Assembly: GCA_050260375.1 (NCBI GenBank)
Contig: JBLNCA010000037.1
Coordinates: 372,001 to 436,000, forward strand
Length of the DNA: 64,000 nucleotides
Source: DTFZ01 sp050260375
GTDB taxonomy: Bacteria > Bacillota > Clostridia > Christensenellales > SZUA-584
Direction: 5' to 3'
Shown: positions 34,373 to 43,348 of the stretch, one piece after another
Layout: each line of letters starts with the position of its first letter
How positions within the stretch are numbered: the first letter of the stretch is position 1
Program-made: the position numbers and the translations under genes
The notes under the pieces: generated by a model
Seen by the model: the letters and a program-made list of their open reading frames with translations, nothing else
What the model was told of the DNA's origin: nothing
Databases searched by the model: none

Positions 34373-35416
34373 ATGACGGAAGAGGGAAGGATAGTTTCCG
34401 CCGAGCTTAACGAAGCGGAAGCTGCTACGGATTATTCGCTGCGTCCGAGGACGCTTGACGAATATGTGGGGCAGGAGAAGGCTAAGGAGAATCTTAAAAT
34501 CTTTATGGCAGCCGCCAAGCAGCGCGGCGAGCCGCTTGACCACGTGCTGCTTTACGGGCCTCCGGGGCTCGGCAAAACTACGCTTGCGTTTATTATCGCG
34601 GCCGAGATGGGAGTTAACATACGCGTGACTTCCGGGCCTGCGATAGAGCGCCCGGGAGACCTCGCTTCGATACTTACAAACCTAAACAAAGGCGACGTGC
34701 TGTTCATTGACGAAGTGCACAGGCTCTCCAGCAGCGTCGAAGAAGTGCTTTACCCCGCTATGGAAGACTTCTCTCTGGATATAATAATAGGAAAAGGCCC
34801 GTCCGCGAGGACTTTAAGGCTCGATCTGCCCAAATTTACGCTTGTGGGAGCGACGACCAGAGCCGGAATGCTCACATCGCCGTTGCGCGACAGGTTCGGC
34901 GTTATACACAGGCTTCAGATGTATACGCCCGAAGAGCTCTCGCGAATTGTTAAGCGCTCCGCAGGAATACTCGGAGTGCCTATTAAGGACGACGCGGCGC
35001 TTGAGATAGCTTCACGCTCGCGAGGAACGCCGAGGGTCGCGAACAGGCTGCTAAAGCGCATACGCGACTTCGCGGAAATAGAAGGCAACGGGGAGATAAC
35101 GCTTGAAGCCGCGCGGCATGGGCTTGAGATGCTTGAAGTGGACGAAATAGGCCTCGATGGCGTAGACAAGAACATACTGGACACTATAATTCTGAAGTTC
35201 GGAGGCGGCCCTGTAGGGCTCGATACGCTATGCGCGGCGACTAACGAAGAGCGGGTGACGATAGAGGACGTATACGAGCCGTATCTGATACAGCTGGGCT
35301 TTATAAACAAGACGCCGAGGGGAAGGGTGGCCACAAAGCTCGCATACGCGCATATGGGCTATGTTTACAACTGCGACGCGCAGCAGCTTAAGCTGGATAT
35401 CGAAGAAAAACCGTAA
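34373..35416 (+). CDS. ruvB: Holliday junction branch-migration ATPase RuvB
   Basis: 347-residue AAA+ motor. SLRPRTLDEYVGQEKAKENL opens the domain, Walker A is LLYGPPGLGKTTLA near residue 60, Walker B FIDEVHRLSS, sensor 1 LVGATTRAGML, and the C-terminal winged helix includes YLIQLGFINKTPRGRVAT. Follows ruvA by 10 bp. Confidence 0.97.
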   Translation: MTEEGRIVSAELNEAEAATDYSLRPRTLDEYVGQEKAKENLKIFMAAAKQRGEPLDHVLLYGPPGLGKTTLAFIIAAEMGVNIRVTSGPAIERPGDLASILTNLNKGDVLFIDEVHRLSSSVEEVLYPAMEDFSLDIIIGKGPSARTLRLDLPKFTLVGATTRAGMLTSPLRDRFGVIHRLQMYTPEELSRIVKRSAGILGVPIKDDAALEIASRSRGTPRVANRLLKRIRDFAEIEGNGEITLEAARHGLEMLEVDEIGLDGVDKNILDTIILKFGGGPVGLDTLCAATNEERVTIEDVYEPYLIQLGFINKTPRGRVATKLAYAHMGYVYNCDAQQLKLDIEEKP

Positions 35417-35417
35417 G

Positions 35418-35471
35418 TTTTTTCGAGGCGAAAAAACGGGGTCCCTAAAAAGTCGTGAGGCTTTTTGGGGT
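35418..35471 (+). other. intergenic hairpin before queA, member of a dispersed family
   Basis: CCCTAAAAAG (35443-35452) pairs with CTTTTTGGGG (35461-35470) around loop TCGTGAGG, flanked by CGGGGT and TG as in the element at 2674-2731. A small stem TTTTTTCG/CGAAAAAA (35418-35436) precedes it. It stands between ruvB and the queA ribosome site, without a T-run. Confidence 0.6.
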
Positions 35472-35488
35472 GTTTAATGGAGGAATAG

Positions 35489-36511
35489 TTGAAGACAAGC
35501 GATTTTTATTACGACCTTGACGAAAGCCTTATAGCGCAGACGCCTATTGCCGAGCGCGACAAGTCAAGGCTTTTTGTTTACAACAGGAAAACCGGCGAAG
35601 TGCAGCACAAGGTATTTTCCGACATAACGGAATACTTAAATCCCGAAGACGTGCTCGTAATAAACGAGACGAAGGTAATACCAGCAAGGCTGTACGGGGA
35701 AAAACGCGGCGACGGACGCGCGTGCGAATTCTTGCTGCTTAAACGCCTTTCGCTTAAAACTTGGGACGTAATAATGAAACCGGGCAGAAAGCTAAAAATC
35801 GGCGACACGGTGGATTTTTCGAGGGAGCTTTCGGCAAAGATACTTAATAAGAAACAGGGCGGGATCACCGAAGTATCCTTTTCATACGACGGGGTTTTTG
35901 AAGAGATACTCGACGAGCTGGGAGAAATGCCCCTGCCTCCTTACATACATGAGAAGCTCGCCGATAAAACGCGTTATCAGACAGTGTACGCCAAGGAACA
36001 GGGCTCGGCAGCCGCGCCCACCGCAGGGCTGCATTTCACGCCCGAGCTGCTTAAAAGCATAGAAGAAAGCGGAGTAAGCATAGCGCGGCTGCTGCTGCAC
36101 GTAGGCCTTGGTACGTTCCGGCCGGTCAAGTCGGAAAACGTAGAAGACCATATAATGCACGAAGAATATTATTGCGTATCCGAAAACGCGGCCTCTTTGA
36201 TAAACGGGGCGCGCAAGAACGGCGGCAGGATAATAGCCGTGGGCACGACGAGCGTGCGCACGCTCGAGACGGTTTCCGACGAAAGCGGAACGGTACACGC
36301 AGGCAGCGGCAACACCGGCATATTCATAACTCCCGGCTACAGGTTTAAAGCTGTGGACGCTATGATAACCAACTTCCATTTGCCGGAGTCTACGCTGCTT
36401 ATGCTTGTTTCGGCGTTCGCAGAAAGAGAGAAGGTGCTCGAGCTGTATAGGCAGGCGGTTGAGCTAAGATACCGCTTCTTCAGCTTCGGCGACGCAATGC
36501 TCATTTTATAA
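35489..36511 (+). CDS. queA: S-adenosylmethionine:tRNA ribosyltransferase-isomerase
   Basis: 340 residues; makes epoxyqueuosine in tRNA. FYYDLDESLIAQTPIAERD, VLVINETKVIPARLYGEK, GSAAAPTAGLHFT and ITNFHLPESTLLMLVSAF are hallmark segments. The start is TTG 35489 with TGGAGGA upstream. It works with tgt downstream in queuosine formation, though a PBP gene separates them. Confidence 0.96.
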   Translation: MKTSDFYYDLDESLIAQTPIAERDKSRLFVYNRKTGEVQHKVFSDITEYLNPEDVLVINETKVIPARLYGEKRGDGRACEFLLLKRLSLKTWDVIMKPGRKLKIGDTVDFSRELSAKILNKKQGGITEVSFSYDGVFEEILDELGEMPLPPYIHEKLADKTRYQTVYAKEQGSAAAPTAGLHFTPELLKSIEESGVSIARLLLHVGLGTFRPVKSENVEDHIMHEEYYCVSENAASLINGARKNGGRIIAVGTTSVRTLETVSDESGTVHAGSGNTGIFITPGYRFKAVDAMITNFHLPESTLLMLVSAFAEREKVLELYRQAVELRYRFFSFGDAMLIL

Positions 36512-36540
36512 TCCCGAATAATGCAATATTATCCAGTTTT

Positions 36541-36586
36541 AAGCCGTACCGTATGAACAAGAGTAAAATAATAGGTATGGCTTTGT
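36541..36586 (+). terminator. possible terminator after queA
   Basis: AAGCCGTACC pairs with GGTATGGCTT (one G-U) across a 23-base loop, then a T-containing tail. Weak because of the loop size. Confidence 0.35.
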
Positions 36587-36628
36587 AATTTCGATGCAAA
36601 TATTCACAAATGATATCACATTTAGTAT

Positions 36629-36657
36629 TTGAGCGCAAAAGAAATATAAGATATAAT
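36629..36657 (+). promoter_or_regulatory. promoter of the class B PBP gene
   Basis: TTGAGC (36629-36634), 17-base spacer, TATAAT (36652-36657). Confidence 0.6.
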
Positions 36658-36702
36658 AAATGGTAATAGAGTCATTCTATCAGATGAAACGGAGATTTCG
36701 AG

Positions 36703-38715
36703 TTGAATAAGAAACGTTTTTTGTTGTGTTTAATAATAGCCTTTTTGATAATCGCAACGGCTGCGTGCGCGGATCCGGCGTCTACAGACGAACCGACTTC
36801 AGCCGAGCCGGTCAGCCCGGAGGATATTTTAAAGGCGTATATGTCCGCAATCAACGACAGGGACTATGAGCGCATGTACGGTTTTATCAGCGAAAACAGC
36901 ACGCTGTCCAAAGACGACTTCATAAAGCGCAACAAAAACATATACGAGGGCATAGAAGCAAAAAACATAACAATATCCGACGTAACGAGAAACGGAAACT
37001 CGGTAAAATACATGACGTCGATGGAAACGCAGGCGGGGCAGATCAAATTTCCCAACATGGCGGAATTCGGGGAGTATGACGGCGTATATAAGCTCGAATG
37101 GAGCTCCAACATAATATTCCCCGGCCTTAACGACGACGATAAGGTGCGCGTAAAAACGCTTAAAGGCGAGCGCGGAAGCATACTCGACAGGCACGGGGAG
37201 CTTATAGTGGGCAAGGCTGACGTTTATTCGGTGGGTTTTGTCCCCGGAAAGATGAACCCCGAAACTCGCGAGCAAGATATCGCTGCAGCGGCGCAGATAC
37301 TCGGCATGACTGTGGAAGACATAAACGCCAAGCTGTCCGAAAAATGGGTGAAGGACGACCTGTTTGTTCCGCTCAGAAACATATCGTATACCGACGAGGA
37401 GAAAAAGGCGCAGCTGCTGGCTATAAAGGGAATAGGGCTGAACACCGTGCAGGACAGGGTGTATAAGCTTGGCCCTGCAGCCGCGGCTCTAACCGGCTAC
37501 ATACGCAGCATCACCAAAGAGGAGTTGGACGAGCACCCCGGCGAAGGCTATAAGGCAGACAGCCTGATAGGCAAGGTGGGCATGGAAAAGCTGCTCGAAG
37601 AGCGCATACGCGGCGTTGACGGCTGTAAGATATATATCGCGGACAAGGACGGCAACGAAAAGCAGGTGCTCGCATGCATTGAGGAACGCAACGGAGAGAA
37701 CGTAACGCTTACGATAGACTCCGGGCTGCAGGCCAAACTATATGAGCAGATGAAGAACGATAAGGGAACCGCGGTCGTTATGGACCCGAAGACCGGAGAG
37801 ATACTCGCGCTTGTGAGCACGCCGTCTTACGACCCCAACGATTTTATACTGGGTCTGACGGAGGAGCGGTGGAACGAATACAACAACGAACAAACTCGTC
37901 CTATGTACAACCGCTTTAAAGCGACGTACGCGCCGGGCTCGTCAATTAAGCCGATTATAGCGGCACTCGGGCTCAGCAGCGGTGCGTTTACGGCGGAAGA
38001 GGACTTCGGGCCCAGCGGAACGACATGGAAGAAGGAAAGCTGGAAAGGATACAGCATTTCCACGCTGAAGCAGTACATAGGCGCGGCAAACGTTACAAAC
38101 GCGCTTATATACTCCGACAACATATATTTCGCAAAAGCAGCGTTGAAAATCGGCGGCAGCGCGCTTGCAGACGGCCTTAAAAGCATAGGCTTCGGCGAAG
38201 ACGTGCCGTTTGAATTCGGCCTCAGCCGTTCCTATTTTGGCACGGACCTTAAATTTGCGGACGAGATAGACGTAGCGAACAGCGGCTTCGGGCAGGGCAG
38301 GGTGGAAGTAAATCCCGTACATATGGCTTCGATATATTCGGCGTTTATAAACGGCGGCGATATGATGACGCCTTACCTCGAAAAGGGCAAAACCCCGGCT
38401 GTCTGGAAGGAAGACGTGTTTACGGACGATGCGGTAAAAGCAGTTAAAAGCGCGATGGTGCAGGTGATTGAAAACCCGGACGGCACCGGCCATTCGTTCA
38501 AAATAGAAGGCGCAAGCTACGCCGGCAAGACAGGCACTGCCGAGATAAAAAAATCCAAGGACGATACGGAAGGCACGGAGCTCGGTTGGTTCGTTGTGTA
38601 TCCCGCTGACAAAAGCGCAAAGCAGTATCTTGCCGTGGCGATGATAGAAGACGTAAAGGGCAGGCAAGGCAGCCATTATGTAATACCGATACTGCGCTCT
38701 ATATACGCAGACTGA
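36703..38715 (+). CDS. class B penicillin-binding protein with NTF2-like domain (PBP2a/MecA-type layout)
   Basis: 670 residues. A lipoprotein signal (LIIATAAC, lipobox AAC near residue 22) is followed by an NTF2-like MecA-N domain (about 45-145), a PBP dimerisation domain starting RGSILDRHGELIVGK, and a transpeptidase domain. SxxK is S413-SI-K416, SxN is YSDN and KTG is at about K609 (YAGKTGTAE). It cross-links peptidoglycan outside the membrane. This domain layout includes low-affinity PBPs, but resistance cannot be inferred. TTG start. Between queA and tgt, with its own promoter. Confidence 0.9.
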   Translation: MNKKRFLLCLIIAFLIIATAACADPASTDEPTSAEPVSPEDILKAYMSAINDRDYERMYGFISENSTLSKDDFIKRNKNIYEGIEAKNITISDVTRNGNSVKYMTSMETQAGQIKFPNMAEFGEYDGVYKLEWSSNIIFPGLNDDDKVRVKTLKGERGSILDRHGELIVGKADVYSVGFVPGKMNPETREQDIAAAAQILGMTVEDINAKLSEKWVKDDLFVPLRNISYTDEEKKAQLLAIKGIGLNTVQDRVYKLGPAAAALTGYIRSITKEELDEHPGEGYKADSLIGKVGMEKLLEERIRGVDGCKIYIADKDGNEKQVLACIEERNGENVTLTIDSGLQAKLYEQMKNDKGTAVVMDPKTGEILALVSTPSYDPNDFILGLTEERWNEYNNEQTRPMYNRFKATYAPGSSIKPIIAALGLSSGAFTAEEDFGPSGTTWKKESWKGYSISTLKQYIGAANVTNALIYSDNIYFAKAALKIGGSALADGLKSIGFGEDVPFEFGLSRSYFGTDLKFADEIDVANSGFGQGRVEVNPVHMASIYSAFINGGDMMTPYLEKGKTPAVWKEDVFTDDAVKAVKSAMVQVIENPDGTGHSFKIEGASYAGKTGTAEIKKSKDDTEGTELGWFVVYPADKSAKQYLAVAMIEDVKGRQGSHYVIPILRSIYAD

Positions 38716-38851
38716 CAATCAAAGAATATGCTTTCTTCGTAGCATTTATAAATGCATAGATGTTGCGGCGTTCGCGGGATATGGTATAATGTAAAAACTG
38801 CATGAGCGAGCAAACACGCCATAATAATGCAACCGCAGCTACGGAGGAACG

Positions 38852-39961
38852 ATGTCCATACATTTTACATTAACCAAAACGTGCAGCGACACGCTGGCGC
38901 GCAGAGGCCGCATAGATACGCCTCACGGCAGCATTGAAACGCCGGTATATATGCCGGTGGGCACGCAGGCGACAGTAAAGGCGCTTACGCCCGAGCAAGT
39001 AAATGAAGCGGGCGCGGAGATAATACTTTCAAACACGTATCACCTTTATATGAGGCCGGGGCACGAGCTAGTGAAAGAAGCCGGTGGGCTTCATAAGTTC
39101 ATGTGCTGGGACAGACCCATACTTACCGACAGCGGCGGTTTTCAGGTTTTTTCGCTGGGCGCTTTGAGGAAGATAACCGAGGAGGGCGTGCATTTCTCGT
39201 CGCATCTTGACGGCTCAAAGCATTTGTTTACCCCCGAAAAGGTTATGGAAATAGAGCAGGCGCTGGGCGCCGATATTATAATGGCGTTCGACGAGTGCGT
39301 GGAATTCCCCGCGGAATACAACCGCGTCGCCGCAGCGATGGAGCGCACGCACAGGTGGGCGGAGCGCTGCAAGGCCGCAAAGACTCGGAAAGATCAGGCG
39401 CTGTTCGGCATAGTACAGGGAGGAACGTTTGCGGACCTTCGCATAGAGAGCGCGAAAGCCATTGCGGCTATGGACTTTCCCGGCAACGGCATAGGGGGCT
39501 TAAGCGTCGGCGAGCCAAAGGCAACGATGAACGAAATGCTCGACGTCGTAGTGCCGCTGCTGCCCTCTGATAAGCCAAGGTATCTGATGGGCGTTGGCAC
39601 TTTTGACTGCATAATAGACGGCGTGGCGCGCGGCGTGGATATGTTCGACTGCGTATTGCAGACTCGCATAGCGCGAAACGGCACGGCGCTTACGAAGCGC
39701 GGCAGGCTGGTGATACGCAACGCGGAATACGCGCGTGACTTTAAGCCGATAGAAGAAGGGTGCCCCTGCTATGCGTGCCGCAATTTTACGCGCGCATATA
39801 TGCGCCATCTCGTAAAGGCGGGGGAGATACTCGGCGCTACGCTGCTTTCGATACACAATGTGCACGCTACGGTAGAGTTTATGAAAGAGATAAGGGCGGC
39901 CATAGACGGAGGGTATTTTAAGCAGTACAGAGATGAATTTTTTGCAAATTATAACGCATAA
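38852..39961 (+). CDS. tgt: tRNA-guanine transglycosylase
   Basis: 369 residues; exchanges G34 for preQ1. TDSGGFQVFSLGALRKI carries the catalytic Asp region, FDECVEFPAEYNRV and GGLSVGEPKATM are substrate segments, and CPCYACRNFTRAYMRHL supplies the zinc ligands. A TATAAT at about 38781-38786 is its likely -10. It acts before QueA in the pathway. Confidence 0.97.
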   Translation: MSIHFTLTKTCSDTLARRGRIDTPHGSIETPVYMPVGTQATVKALTPEQVNEAGAEIILSNTYHLYMRPGHELVKEAGGLHKFMCWDRPILTDSGGFQVFSLGALRKITEEGVHFSSHLDGSKHLFTPEKVMEIEQALGADIIMAFDECVEFPAEYNRVAAAMERTHRWAERCKAAKTRKDQALFGIVQGGTFADLRIESAKAIAAMDFPGNGIGGLSVGEPKATMNEMLDVVVPLLPSDKPRYLMGVGTFDCIIDGVARGVDMFDCVLQTRIARNGTALTKRGRLVIRNAEYARDFKPIEEGCPCYACRNFTRAYMRHLVKAGEILGATLLSIHNVHATVEFMKEIRAAIDGGYFKQYRDEFFANYNA

Positions 39962-39982
39962 TCATTAAAAATAGGTTGATAT

Positions 39983-40011
39983 TTGACGGCCGCTAATATA
40001 GTATATATACT
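39983..40011 (+). promoter_or_regulatory. promoter of yajC
   Basis: TTGACG (39983-39988), 17-base spacer, TATACT (40006-40011). Confidence 0.55.
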
Positions 40012-40124
40012 CGAAGATATATGAAGTGAAAATGGAATGGAAGACTGCGGTACTTTTTTGCGGTTTAAGTATTCCGGTTTACTGATAGATATCGAAAAAC
40101 GCGAAAGAAAAGGATGGTATTCAG

Positions 40125-40448
40125 ATGGACGCAAATGCAGGAAACAGTATTGTGAATTTTATAAATCAGTGGGGTCTGCTTATTGTAATGGTTATCGCCA
40201 TGGTACTGCTAATGGTCATTCCCCAGAGAAAGAGAAAAAAGCAGATGCAGCAGATGATGGAAAGCATGGTGCCCGGCAAGATGGTCAAGACTATAGGCGG
40301 CATGTACGGCAAAATAGTCGCAGTCAAGGAAGACCTTGTTACGATAGAGGCTATGCCCGATAAAGTCCGTCTCGTTTTCACAAAGGGCGCGATAGCGACG
40401 GTTGAAGACGCGGAAGTTGACGAGGAAAATTCCATAGAGAAAAAGTAA
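40125..40448 (+). CDS. yajC: preprotein translocase subunit YajC
   Basis: 107 residues: one membrane segment (LLIVMVIAMVLLMVIP, about 18-33), the basic QRKRKKQMQQMMESM, and the cytoplasmic fold GKMVKTIGGMYGKIVAVKED. It assists SecDF. tgt-yajC is a standard pair, but secDF does not follow; a terminator and the IS110 element do. Confidence 0.93.
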   Translation: MDANAGNSIVNFINQWGLLIVMVIAMVLLMVIPQRKRKKQMQQMMESMVPGKMVKTIGGMYGKIVAVKEDLVTIEAMPDKVRLVFTKGAIATVEDAEVDEENSIEKK

Positions 40449-40456
40449 TTTCGAAT

Positions 40457-40490
40457 AATTAAAAAAAGACCGCAAGGTCTTTTTTTTAAT
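40457..40490. terminator. bidirectional terminator after yajC
   Basis: AAAAGACC-GCAA-GGTCTTTT with A and T runs on either side. Confidence 0.85.
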
Positions 40491-40563
40491 TATGGTAAAA
40501 ATCAGGCGTAGAGCAACGGATAACTTTGTAGAAATTTAAGATACATAAGAGTAAAACGTATTA

Positions 40564-40590
40564 AAGATTCCTCACTGCGCTCGGAATGAC
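40564..40590. repeat. REP/MITE-like repeat, copy B (right half)
   Basis: AAGATTCCTCACTGCGCTCGG plus AATGAC: the right arm of the repeat family, ending in GGAATGAC as copy A does. The left arm is absent. It lies 128 bp beyond the transposase stop. Confidence 0.55.
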
Positions 40591-40675
40591 AAAAGTTACC
40601 AATACCGAAAATAGGCTTTTATAGAGAAAAGCCCATGTGTCATTGCTATGAAAACAGAGGAGAAAAAAGTGTACA

Positions 40676-40699
40676 AAAAAGAAGGTTGTAAACACAACC
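40676..40699 (-). terminator. terminator of the IS110 transposase
   Basis: Read on the minus strand: GGTTGT-GTTT-ACAACC followed by TTCTTTTTT, 20 bp after the transposase stop. Confidence 0.7.
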
Positions 40700-40717
40700 C
40701 GTAAAGTAGTATGATCG

Positions 40718-41935
40718 CTAGGTCGTCAGAGAAACGGGAACCGACATTCCTAGCTCTTGTAACTTCCTTAAATAGTATTGAGCTTTTGCTCCTGAGTTGA
40801 ATCTCGAGTAATAATTAGCACCCAAATCCTTAAAAGGCACTTTGTTTTTTAGTATATGATATATTGCAATCATCATCGAATGGGCAACCGCAACGGTTGC
40901 CCTGTTTGCGCCTCGTCTCACGACCAAACGTTGATATTGAGCAAAGAAAAAGCTGTCTTTGTTTCGTTTTGCAGATTTGGCGCATTGAATGAGTATGCAT
41001 TTTAGATGCCTGTTGCCTTTGCTGGATTTGCCGCTTTTACGTTTACCCGCACTTTCATTGTTAGATGGGCAAAGACCTGCCCATGAACAAAGATGTGCGT
41101 CCGTTGGAAACCGACTCATATCATGGCCTATCTCAGAGATAATCACTTCGGCGCTCCGTTTACCGACTCCGGTTATCTCATCAAGTTTCTTAATATCATC
41201 TTCATAACTTTTCATTTGATCGTTAATAATATCATCCAACTCTTTAATGCGCTTAGACATATCATCAATGTGATCAAGAATTGCTCTGACGAGCAGTTTT
41301 TGTGTTGCAGAGAATACTCCATCTAAAGCATCCAGTAGTTCAGCCTTTTTTGATTGCATAGAACTGTGTATCAAATCCCCAATATTCTCTTCACTTACTT
41401 GCCCCACCAAAGAGTGTTCAATAAGTTTACGGCTGCTCATACCCGTTAAGCTCGATACAAAAGAGCTTAGTTTAATGTTTGCACCTTCCAATACTTTTTC
41501 CAAACGGTTTGTCTCTCTGGCACGTTCTTCAATCATACTCTTTCGGTAGCGAACAATCTCGCGTATCTCCCGCTGTTCTTTATCGGGAATGTAGCTGGGT
41601 TTTAACAACCCATGTTGCAGTAGATCGGCAATCCACTCCGCATCTTTGATATCTGTCTTTCTACCGGGAACATTTTTCATGTGGTGGGCATTAACGACAA
41701 TGATATTAAGACCAAGCAACTCTAAGATATTATAAATTGGTTTCCAGTAAGAACTTGTGCTCTCCATTGCGACCATCTGACATCCATTCTCGACTAGCCA
41801 GTTGCCTAGCTCTTTGAGATTTTTTGTCAGAGTCCCAAACTGTCGCAGCTCTGCGTTCCTCCCGTTTCTGAAGCAGGCTACGACTATCTTCTTGTGTACA
41901 TCAATCCCACAACAACGCTCATAAACAGGTTTCAT
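40718..41935 (-). CDS. IS110 family transposase
   Basis: 405 residues. The N-terminal RuvC-like DEDD domain has D12 (GIDVHKK), E58 (MESTSSY), D95 and D98 (KTDIKDAEW). The C-terminal Tnp20 domain has ITGVGKRSAEVIISEIG and AGLCPSNNESAGKRKSG with the candidate catalytic serine. All four acidic residues are intact, so it looks active. Start at ATG 41935, where GGAGGG is five bases upstream; an in-frame ATG at 41947 precedes that site. The enzyme recombines DNA guided by a bridge RNA in studied IS110 members. Confidence 0.93.
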   Translation of the reverse strand: MKPVYERCCGIDVHKKIVVACFRNGRNAELRQFGTLTKNLKELGNWLVENGCQMVAMESTSSYWKPIYNILELLGLNIIVVNAHHMKNVPGRKTDIKDAEWIADLLQHGLLKPSYIPDKEQREIREIVRYRKSMIEERARETNRLEKVLEGANIKLSSFVSSLTGMSSRKLIEHSLVGQVSEENIGDLIHSSMQSKKAELLDALDGVFSATQKLLVRAILDHIDDMSKRIKELDDIINDQMKSYEDDIKKLDEITGVGKRSAEVIISEIGHDMSRFPTDAHLCSWAGLCPSNNESAGKRKSGKSSKGNRHLKCILIQCAKSAKRNKDSFFFAQYQRLVVRRGANRATVAVAHSMMIAIYHILKNKVPFKDLGANYYSRFNSGAKAQYYLRKLQELGMSVPVSLTT

Positions 41936-41965
41936 ACAACCCTCCATGGATGAAATTTATGGCGC

Positions 41966-42034
41966 TACCCCTGCCATAATAGCTACATTGCTATACGTCC
42001 TTAATGGACAAAGTGTGGTGCTGCAGCAGGGGTA
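41966..42034 (-). ncRNA. candidate IS110 bridge-RNA region (structured 5' UTR)
   Basis: Just upstream of the transposase, TACCCCTGC (41966-41974) pairs with GCAGGGGTA (42026-42034) and encloses two further hairpins, ATAGC/GCTAT (41979-41994) and GTCC/GGAC (41997-42009). An RNA with a long closing stem and internal loops in this position is what IS110 bridge RNAs look like. The guide loops and exact ends are not assigned. Confidence 0.5.
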
Positions 42035-42156
42035 ATTTCAGATTCAGAGGCGACCTCAATGTGACAATGACATGCGAACTCTTGCCATATCTCAATTATA
42101 GCTGGGTTGTGCGTAGATGGAAGATGTTTTCGTTTATTGTGGTGCGGGTAGTGCAT

Positions 42157-42226
42157 GATGATTCAGAAGGAGCGAAGCGACTGAAGAATCTTTTGAAATA
42201 AATAATATTCCCGTCCCTTCGGTCAT
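42157..42226. repeat. REP/MITE-like repeat, copy C (partial)
   Basis: Shares GAAGGAGCG..GCGACTG, AATCTT and CCCGTCCCTTCGGTCA with copy A (27223-27326). The left end reads GATGATTC instead of GTCATTC and the right GGAATGAC end is missing. Situated on the 5' side of the IS110 element. Confidence 0.55.
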
Positions 42227-42305
42227 CGACACTCTATATACGTGGAAAACCTGTCGTCGTGATGATAAAATGTGAAAATACGGATGTGTTGCGCGGGCAA
42301 AGCGT

Positions 42306-43094
42306 TCAAATAAGCCGGCTTAGCTTCCCAGGGTCTATGCCGAACGCGCTTAAGTATTCCGCTTGCTCGCTCGTCAGCGCATATGTGTTTCCGGCGATTT
42401 CACAATTGCTTATTATGTACTCTTTAAGCGCGGCCTGCTCCAGCATCAGCACCTGCGCGCATTTCTCAACCGTCTGTATCATGTCCAATAACGCGTTCAG
42501 ATTATCAAGCAGTATCGGCTCGTACCCGCAGCCGGGCAAAGAAAGCTCTTTTAAGTCCGAAACAGCCGAATGCCCCGAAAAGACGATATTTTGTCCCGCC
42601 GATACGCATTCCCTGACCGCGCCGAACATCTCTTCCGGGGCCGAATTCGTGCTTACGCCAAACCGCACCGAACCGCGCAGCGTGTTCCTCGTTTCGAGGT
42701 GGTACAGCCTGGCAACGGAGAGCGTATGCTCGTCAAAATCGTGATACGGGAACGCGAATGTCGTTGGGTACACGCCAATGCTCTTGAATATGCCGTCCGC
42801 CGACGCCTTTATCTGATGCTCCGGCTCCCCCTCCTTAAGGCCGGTAAGGCGCACGTGGTCATAGCTGTGGCTGCCTATTTCAAAGCCTTGCCGTGCAAGT
42901 TCGCGGTACCCTGACGCGAATTTCTCATTAAAGCCCTCTTTTCCGGGATTGACATAAAACGTGCACTTAAAGCCGCGCCTTAAAAACTGCGGAGCAATCA
43001 GCCTGATATGCGCATAGCAATTGTCGTCCCACGTAAAACAGATGGATATCTTGTTTATATCCGCATGGTTAAAACACAGTTTTTCCTGTCGCAT
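42306..43094 (-). CDS. polysaccharide deacetylase (NodB domain)
   Basis: 262 residues of carbohydrate esterase family 4. ISICFTWDDNCYAH has the Asp pair, KCTFYVNPG and GFEIGSHSYDHVRL the HxxxH metal motif, and FAFPYHDFD the third motif. No signal peptide, so it may act inside the cell or on a small sugar amide. Members remove acetyl groups from chitin-like or peptidoglycan sugars. Alone on the minus strand next to the IS element. Confidence 0.88.
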   Translation of the reverse strand: MRQEKLCFNHADINKISICFTWDDNCYAHIRLIAPQFLRRGFKCTFYVNPGKEGFNEKFASGYRELARQGFEIGSHSYDHVRLTGLKEGEPEHQIKASADGIFKSIGVYPTTFAFPYHDFDEHTLSVARLYHLETRNTLRGSVRFGVSTNSAPEEMFGAVRECVSAGQNIVFSGHSAVSDLKELSLPGCGYEPILLDNLNALLDMIQTVEKCAQVLMLEQAALKEYIISNCEIAGNTYALTSEQAEYLSAFGIDPGKLSRLI

Positions 43095-43291
43095 AAGCGC
43101 CCCCGTTTTTAAATAGCACCGCGAACATACCTTATCACCCGCTCTGCGCCCCCAATGAGCGCAACGATTTTAGTTTTTTTACGCTCGCAAGTCGGAAGAT
43201 ATCGAATACAGAATAACTATATGTTGTTTACGCGGATTTAGCAACATTTTCATTTCTATCGCTTAAATACTAGCTCACCGGTTCTTCCGTC

Positions 43292-43320
43292 TTGACACCC
43301 CCATAAATCCTCTCTATACT
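43292..43320 (+). promoter_or_regulatory. promoter of the nagZ-like gene
   Basis: TTGACA (43292-43297), 17-base spacer, TATACT (43315-43320), about 28 bp before the start codon. Confidence 0.75.
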
Positions 43321-43348
43321 TTACACAACATATATTCGAGGTACGGGT

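Larger units (their letters stand above)
40600..42150 (-). mobile_element. IS110-family insertion sequence (ends approximate)
   Basis: One DEDD transposase gene (40718-41935, minus) with about 215 bp of structured sequence upstream and about 120 bp downstream, lying between two pieces of a REP/MITE-like repeat. IS110 elements lack clear terminal repeats, so the exact ends cannot be read here. The long 5' region fits the IS110 group, which encodes a bridge RNA there. Base composition is more AT-rich than the flanks. Confidence 0.7.

Noticed and set aside
40037..40363. 108-codon frame overlapping yajC
   Set aside because: YajC in the other frame has the membrane segment and family sequence and a proper ribosome site.
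42004..42201. 65-codon plus-strand frame beside the IS110 transposase
   Set aside because: It crosses the structured IS 5' region and a repeat fragment, with no ribosome site; better explained as non-coding.
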